Under the pieces are notes generated by a model. That model was not told the DNA's origin. It did not search any database and saw only the letters and a program-made list of their open reading frames with translations. The translations under genes and the position numbers were made by a program. Positions 58,163-64,000 of a DNA stretch of 64,000 bases are shown here, piece by piece. The DNA comes from Paraphaeosphaeria minitans (Eukaryota; Ascomycota; Dothideomycetes; Pleosporales; Didymosphaeriaceae): contig WJXW01000016.1 in the NCBI GenBank assembly GCA_015832175.1, forward strand, positions 310,001 through 374,000, in the 5' to 3' direction. Positions within the stretch are counted from its first letter, which is position 1, and the number at the start of each line of letters is the position of its first letter.

Positions 58163-60506
58163 ATGTCCGCCCCGATCGTGTACCACGATGTGGTGCCAGG
58201 TGCGGATCCCCATGGCCAGCTTTTCGCCGGAAAAAAGTTCTGGGTTGCCCAACGCGTCTTTTCCCGGCAGCGCTACCTCGATCTGATCAGAAGCAATGGC
58301 GGCGAGGTCGTCCTCCTGGAAAGGAAGGCCGACTACCTTATCGCGGATCACGCGTCATTTCACTGCCCACCTGGGAGCATTTCCTATACCTTCATCGACA
58401 AGTCCGTGGAAAAGGGCGAGCTCCAAGACCCGGAGGGGCATCTCGCGGGTCCTTCCGAGGATACAGCGCGAGCACCGGGCTCGCTGAGCAGACCGGCCAA
58501 GAGCACCCGGGCTGCATATACCGCAGAAGAGGACATGATACTGTACAAATGGGTGTATGATAGAGGGAAGGCGGGAGGAGTTGCGAGCGGGAACGAGATA
58601 TACAAGCAGCTGGAGAAGAAGGTAGGCTCGACACGCCTCTGGCAGATGCGTGCTGACTGAACAGCACCCAAGGCACACGTGGCAGTCCTGGCGTGATCGC
58701 TATGTGAAGATTTTGCGCAACAGGCCACCATCTGCTTTCAACATCCCGAACAACGCACCACCGTCTCCTCCCTCAGACGCCCCGATCAACCCCGTGCCAG
58801 CGCCTGTACGGACATCGTCCAACAAGCCTACAGCCCCCAAGTCAGCCACGAACTCTAGGAAAGTAAACAGTACGCCGCACGTGGACAGCGTCGAGTACAC
58901 TGTGGACGAGTTGACAGCCCCCGGTTTATTCGAGAAAGAGGATTGGGAGATGCTCTACGCTTTTGCATCAGATATCAACGATTGGAAAGGTGTCGATTAT
59001 CGCCAAGGGTGGTCAAACTGGGCGGTAGGTAAATCACAGACGGCTGGGCAATGGAGGCAATACTTCGAGAAGATAGTGTGGCCCCAGTGGCAACATGATC
59101 CAGACGAAAAGCACGCCACCATAAGGAATCGGGTGGAGAGACGGCAAGAAGAGGATGGAAGCGTAAAAGCAACCCAAAGTAGCCCCTATGAAGCCCTATC
59201 CAAGTCCGATCAGCTGCAAGCCGGACCCTCCTCTCCAAATCCCAAGCCGTCTTCCACGAAGCGTAAGCGTATCGAGCTGGACATTGATTCTTTCGAACTA
59301 TATCTCAGCGAACATCACAAGGGCAAGGCCCCCTCTTCATATGTGCTCTTTGCTGGAGAGAAGGTATGGGATCTCTGGAACCAGAGACCCGAGCTTGATA
59401 ATGGTACGCGCTACTACTTGAAGAGCTTTGTGGTGGTACAAAGCTAATGTGATCTTCTAGCTGACCTGCACGCAACGATACTGTCACAGTGGAATGCTCT
59501 CTCGTCCGAGGAAAAGGCACATTACTTTGCGAAAGAAGCCACTGAGAGTCGCCGCGCCACGAACGAGACAGCCACATTATCGTCACAGGTATTTCTATCT
59601 TCTTCCACCGCGGTCAATGAGACTCCAAAGTACATATCTCAGGCTTATCAGAAGGCATCCCAGCAACTACGCGCGGATCTGGGCACAAGAGATGCATTCT
59701 TGGACGCACGGGACGGCACAACCTATTCAGTGAAGAGGCAGAAGCGCGACACGCATCAACTCAGTACTGTGATGACGAGTGATAGCGATGACTCGGATAT
59801 GGGAGGCTTGGAAGCGCTTGCGCCACCTCTGGGTGCGCCTGATCGAGGTGTTAGCGATGATGCGTTCGATTCTCCCACGCCCCGCGCCACACGCTTCAAA
59901 GCTCCTGTATTCGACACTCAGGCTATCCTTTCGTCGCCATCCCAAAGCGCATCTCTCAACCCGTTGCCGCTGCCAGCTCCCCTAACGCAGTTGGCGAAAG
60001 AAGGCACCGATGATCATGATGAGAAATTAGCCTCCGATGCCTCAACAACCGAATCACTGCAAGAGTTCAGTCAAATGGTCAACGAATACTCGCATTATCG
60101 CGAAAATACGCCCCTCCCGCCTCAACACTCGTCTCCACCGCAGTCCCCAGCGTCTGTCGCCTCATCCACAGGCTCTGTAGACCCAGACCCCCCACTCAAT
60201 TCTAAGGAATTCGACCTGTTTTTCAATGAACAGAACACGCTAGGGTACGAAACCGAGTTCATCACCGAAGCACTAAAGCACACCCGGCTAAGGCCAAAAC
60301 TTGCGACCGAGGTGCTCGACGCTTGGAAGATGGCGCAGCCACTTCCAGACAAGCGGGGCATTTGGAGCGATTTGGATGACGAAGAGGTTGAGGGGGGTGA
60401 CGTTCAGGCGTTGGCAAGGTTGCAAAACAAACATACGCTGGACGGTTGGGGTGGCATTACGGAACGAGTGAACTTTCTGTCAAAGTACCGGAGGGCGAAG
60501 GAGTAA
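58163..60506 (+). CDS. RAP1: Telomere-binding protein Rap1
   Basis: A 747-residue shelterin-type protein that acts at telomeres. Exons 58163-58621, 58665-59403 and 59461-60506, with introns of 43 and 57 nt, in phase (LEKK-HPRHTW and ELDN-ADLHA). Domains in order: a BRCT-like N-terminus (LFAGKKFWVAQRVFSRQRYL, about 20-75); a Rap1 Myb/SANT fold (AYTAEEDMILYKWVYDRG, HTWQSWRDRYVKIL, about 118-178); and a second Myb-like or HMG-like segment (EKEDWEMLYAFASDINDW, about 225-290). An HMG-box-like stretch (YVLFAGEKVWDLWNQ, WNALSSEEKAHYF) straddles intron 2. The C-terminal RCT domain (about 640-745) has FDLFFNEQNTLGYETEFITE and TLDGWGGITERVNFL. The long Myb-to-RCT linker is Ser/Pro-rich. The start ATG is the second in frame (58163); one at 58133 would add ten residues. 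Confidence 0.92.
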
Positions 60507-60933
60507 TTAAGCTCGGGCCAAGCTATGGTCGGTAGAACGAGTTATACAATTAGGGTACCCCGTGGAAATGAAGAATGAAAGGCTGAAGTACAACATGTTC
60601 ATCGAGGACCAGGCCCCGTCTTAGAGCAGCATCATTCATGTGATCTGCGCAAAGGCCATGGGCCAAGGCGCGCTAGCCTGCTCTGCATGCCTTTTGAACT
60701 CGAGCGGATATCAACCTCACCCCACTCGTAGCTTGCAATATTCTTGTTCACGCGAAGATACAACGTGTAACGCAAAGGCTCGTCCAAAGGTACAATCAAC
60801 ATCTACAAGGCATCTGTGCAAACACTGATACAAGCACGGCTCTAGACTGCCGTGTTTTCTATAGGTTTTACACCACCGCACAAGCTTCCAGAGCTGTCTT
60901 GCCTTCCACAACGTCTACACCACTAGACACGCG
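60507..60933. other. Intergenic: RAP1 3' flank and MYND-gene promoter
   Basis: 427 bp; nothing coding seen. Confidence 0.5.
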
Positions 60934-61996
60934 ATGTCTTCCAATCTTGTCATCAACTGCATGGTTTGCGGGCAGCAAGACAATCTCAAGCAATGCGCTC
61001 AGTGCAAGCTGGTGCATTTCTGTGGGCCGGAACACCAGCGCTCGCATTGGCCCTCGCACAAGGCTGTCTGCAAGAAGATTGCGACGTTGCGGAAGAGGTT
61101 GGAGAAGAAGCAGAAAGCCGTGAGTATATTGCATTTCCGCAGTTTTTTTCGGGAATCGGACAAAGCAACCAAACGGGACATGACTAAATATACAAAGGGT
61201 CATGAACGCTTCGCTGAGCTCACGGGAGGACTAAGTCTGCAGTTTGGGGGTAGTATGCGCGACAGTATCCAATACAAAGAGCAGCTGCAGTAAGTAGAGT
61301 TTCTTACACAGCTCAATTCATGTTTACTCACAGAACACGCTAGGCTCGCCGAGCAGGAGCTTGAGGTTGACACCCCCGTGTCCATTGAGAGCGCGCTCAA
61401 CCACGTCGTCGATCTTAGGAATGTGTCCCTCCGACCCTTGTCCGATGATGTCCTCGAGATGGCGACATCATGTCTCATTCGCCTAGATAGGGACCAGGAG
61501 GCCTACAACTACTTGAAGTACTGGACGTGGGGAAACAAAGACCATGATCGACTCGAAGTGCCGGAGATCTTCGAGGGCAAGGCTCCATCAGCAGCTTTCC
61601 TAGCTTTTGTGTTCCTTGAGAAGCTGAGGCTGTTAACGGCCATAGATTCGGCTCGACAGTGCTATATCGAGGAAGGCGATTACTTCGATCCGCGGGTCAA
61701 GACTACACTCGTGAAATGCGGCTTCGAAGACGCGATGAAGGAAGGCCCCGAACTCGGAGATCACCTCAGTACCATCAACTTTCACTTTACAAGATCATAT
61801 GAAGAAGTTGTTTCTACAGGTGGAGCGGATGCAGCCGGACTTCTGGTCCAAACTGGCTACTGTACACGAGAATCGGGAGCCTCGCCACGACAACTCAGGT
61901 ATGGAAACCCAGCCGGTGCTACACTGTTATCGGGCCTTCACCGCGACTCGTGGCAGATTCGAATTCCTCCAGTCATTTCAAACCGGCATGGTGTAG
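60934..61996 (+). CDS. MYND-type zinc-finger protein
   Basis: The N-terminus is a MYND zinc finger (residues 10-47: CMVCGQQDNLKQCAQCKL, HFCGPEHQRSHWPSHKAVC) with the full Cys/His set, usually a protein-protein interaction module. The rest matches the general layout of fungal MYND proteins (SALNHVVDLRNVSLRPLSDD, LIRLDRDQEAYNYLKYW). One clear intron is 61290-61343 (GTAAGT...CTAG; QLQ-LAEQE). A second possible intron, 61120-61197 (GTGAGT...CAAAG, 78 nt), would also keep frame. Near 61711-61805 the best C-terminal sequence (LQVERMQPDFWSKL... to TAG at 61996) lies in another frame from the preceding exon. This needs either an intron such as 61711-61805 (GTGAAA...GAAG) or a frameshift. If neither applies, the protein runs on to 62049 with an unrelated tail. 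Function unknown. Confidence 0.7.
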
Positions 61997-62552
61997 CCCA
62001 TGTCGGAGGAAGCGGCGGATGGAGCCAAACACCAAAAATACCATCATGAAGTCACCCTCTGGAGTTGTTGTGTCTCTCAGATCCATGTCAAAACTCTACC
62101 GGGTCGGCAACTAGGGAAAAGGCGAGGATAAGGCGCCTTCCACGGCGACGCCTCGGTTCCAATCGGATGGAAGAGACAAAGAAGGACAGGTCGTCCATAG
62201 CCCGTGACTAGGAACTTGCCTTTTTTGCTTAAGCTGCAATCAACAGTACGTGTAATGTTCAGTGGCATTTCATGGTAAAATTAGCCAGCATCGAGCAATT
62301 GAACATCATGTATAATGCAGGCTCAAGAGCCAGAGATTCTTCGATTCCAACTTCATCTTACTACAATGAAATACCGTACAGGAAGTAACGCACTCCGCCA
62401 ATGCTTGCGAGAGGTGCAGCCATACTTAACACGTCTCGTGATCGTGTACAGTGGTCCCACATCGGACAATACCCACATGTTCATCTGTAGACTAGTTTTG
62501 ATTGGGGAATAGCTGTTTCCCTAGATGCAGTGAACCCAGTATGCCCAACCAG
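61997..62552. other. Convergent intergenic region
   Basis: 556 bp of 3' flank for the MYND gene and the beta-rich gene. No gene seen. Confidence 0.5.
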
Positions 62553-63872
62553 CTATGTGACCGAGATAAGCTTGCCTGCACCATGCCAATTCACATGGCC
62601 AGCAGCCAGGAAGACACCCTGCCGGAGCAGGTTCCGATCAGTGAGACTGGGATCAAAGCGAAGGGTGAATGTCGCACTTGAGGGGGCGTTTGGACTCGGG
62701 ATATAGCCCGCTGGACCGGGGATGCCGATGGCCTCATGAGGTTTGATATCGAGCAAACACTGGGCTCGCAGACGCTCAATAGCCTCGTGTCGCTGCGCTC
62801 CTGTGGCAGAGCTCGGCATGGTGAATGAAACGCGGATGGTCGCGCTCTGTGTCAAGTCGGCCAAGCCAGCTTCATTGTCTTGGTCGCGGAATTTGATGGC
62901 GAAACCCGTCTGTGGAGGTGCATTGTCCTCGGCGGCATTGTTGGCACCGCCGTCTTCGGCAGGGGGCGACGGGAAGGAAGTAGTCCTCAATTCTGTTGGC
63001 GTCTCAATTAGCTCTCCTTTGTCGCCCTTGGTGATCTTGAGGATCTGCGTGTCCACTTCGGTCGAGCGCCATGTGACTGTGATTGTGGCCGTTGCCGTTT
63101 TGTCCGGCATATGGTCCTCAATGTTTGTACACCAGGCCACATGTGTGAAGATGTACAGGCCTTCATCAACATCAATGCCAAGGCTACCTCGTACACCAAT
63201 CTTGGCCTCGTAAGTCGCGAGTGTGGTCTTCTCGCGAGTCGTCTCGACGACCTTGCGGGCTTCCCCGGCAGGAATTTGTACGTCAAACATAGAAGAATGA
63301 GTCTCGGACTTGTGGTAGGACTTGTTGTTGACTTCTGTTTTGTTCATATTCGCGTGGAAGCCGAGAAGGGCACCCTTTGTACCAAGCTTCGCAAGTTGTC
63401 AAGATATGCTTCCGTGGAAATTGACGGTATTGACTCACAGGCAAATTTCCATTAACGCTGACGTCGAAGGTCTGCGTCAACGAGTAGTCTGCACCAGTCG
63501 TCACGGTGGTTGAATTTTGGAACTGGTTTGTAATGTCCGAGGTGCCCTCAAAATTATCGAACAGCTTGTCGTAATGGCTCTCCGACTCAATGACAGGCGG
63601 GTCGGTGGATACCAATGTCCAATCCGACTTGACATAATTGACAGCCTGGATAGCGCCGTAGAAAACTTCCGGCCAAGGCATAACGATGCCAAACTAAAGC
63701 AAATCGCCCGTCAACGGAGATGTTCAGACGTCGTCTAATAAAGGACTCAACTCACCACTGTACCGTCACTATCCTTGTATTTTCCCAAGGACTTCATCAA
63801 ATCAGTCAGGTTTTCCTGGTTGAAACCCATGTGTTCCAGGTCTGGATAGGTGGTGCGAGGAAGATCACTCAT
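62553..63872 (-). CDS. Beta-rich protein resembling the aerolysin/ETX-MTX2 pore-forming fold
   Basis: A predicted 401-residue protein from three exons: 63872-63756, 63693-63439 and 63386-62553. The introns are 62 nt (GTGAGT...TTAG) and 52 nt (GTGAGT...CGAAG), all phase 0. There is no signal peptide. Residues about 90-120 (from TSDITNQFQNSTTVT to TFDVSVN) and 138-180 (SYHKSETHSSMFDVQIPAG, KVVETTREKTT) are alternating Ser/Thr-rich beta strands. They flank a more hydrophobic Gly-rich turn, as in the insertion region of aerolysin-type proteins. A second beta domain follows (VTWRSTEVDTQI, RVSFTMPSSATG, GPAGYIPSPNAPSSATFTLR). Fungal members of this superfamily are often lectin-linked or defensive. 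The assignment is by fold pattern only; a non-toxin beta-sandwich protein is possible. The upstream 128 bp to the window edge is its promoter. Confidence 0.68.
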
Positions 63873-64000
63873 TTTGAGGATAAAAGAAGGCGTAAATTTA
63901 AAACTGTATGAGTTTGAGATGCAAGTTGTGCTGCCACTCTATGAAGCGATTGTCGTCGAAGCTCTGAAACGTTCCGGACTAAAGTATTAGGAATCCACTA

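Overview
This 64-kb window is nuclear DNA from a filamentous ascomycete (Pezizomycotina). The style of Rap1, Med13, COX15 and the membrane-anchored lectin suggests a dothideomycete, but that is inference. The evidence is many short introns (about 47-60 nt, mostly GTRNGT...YAG) whose removal restores frame exactly, monocistronic genes on both strands, short divergent promoters, CT-rich leaders and abundant simple-sequence minisatellites. No bacterial operons, tRNA, rRNA, CRISPR array or transposase/reverse-transcriptase gene was seen.

Left third (1-25 kb), accessory in character. An alpha/beta-hydrolase-like protein with degenerate catalytic motifs (983-2660) meets tail-to-tail a membrane protein of unknown function (2727-4457). 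A PNPOx-like/ferredoxin-reductase-like flavoprotein (7718-9529) is followed by a gene-poor stretch that holds a decayed carboxylesterase C-terminus (10364-10751). Next come a 927-residue orphan protein (12069-14852), two minus-strand MFS sugar-transporter-family genes (16864-18542 and 20067-22329; the second has ten exons including a 15-nt microexon) and a single-pass membrane protein with a fucose-lectin-like propeller ectodomain (23340-25105).

Middle (26-38 kb). COX15, haem A synthase (26735-28275), is divergent from a large BTB/POZ protein (28854-31735) across a promoter made largely of minisatellites. Downstream lies a transketolase/dihydroxyacetone-synthase gene that has kept its introns but is broken by several frameshifts, a nonsense codon and an in-frame deletion (32285-34503). 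About 4 kb of non-coding DNA follows, with a 74-bp tandem array (35130-35505) and a large GTAG/GCAG minisatellite block (37207-37975).

Right third (38-64 kb), mostly conserved housekeeping genes: a PAK/Ste20-family kinase with a GC-AG intron, HSE1 (ESCRT-0), cytochrome b5, ENP2 (ribosome biogenesis) divergent from MED13 (Mediator kinase module), a small conserved-looking protein, SWF1 (palmitoyltransferase) divergent from RAP1 (telomere protein), a MYND zinc-finger protein, and at the right edge a beta-rich protein that resembles the aerolysin/ETX-MTX2 fold. These genes act separately (signalling, endosomal sorting, electron transfer, ribosome assembly, transcription, telomeres). Nothing in the layout shows a biosynthetic cluster.
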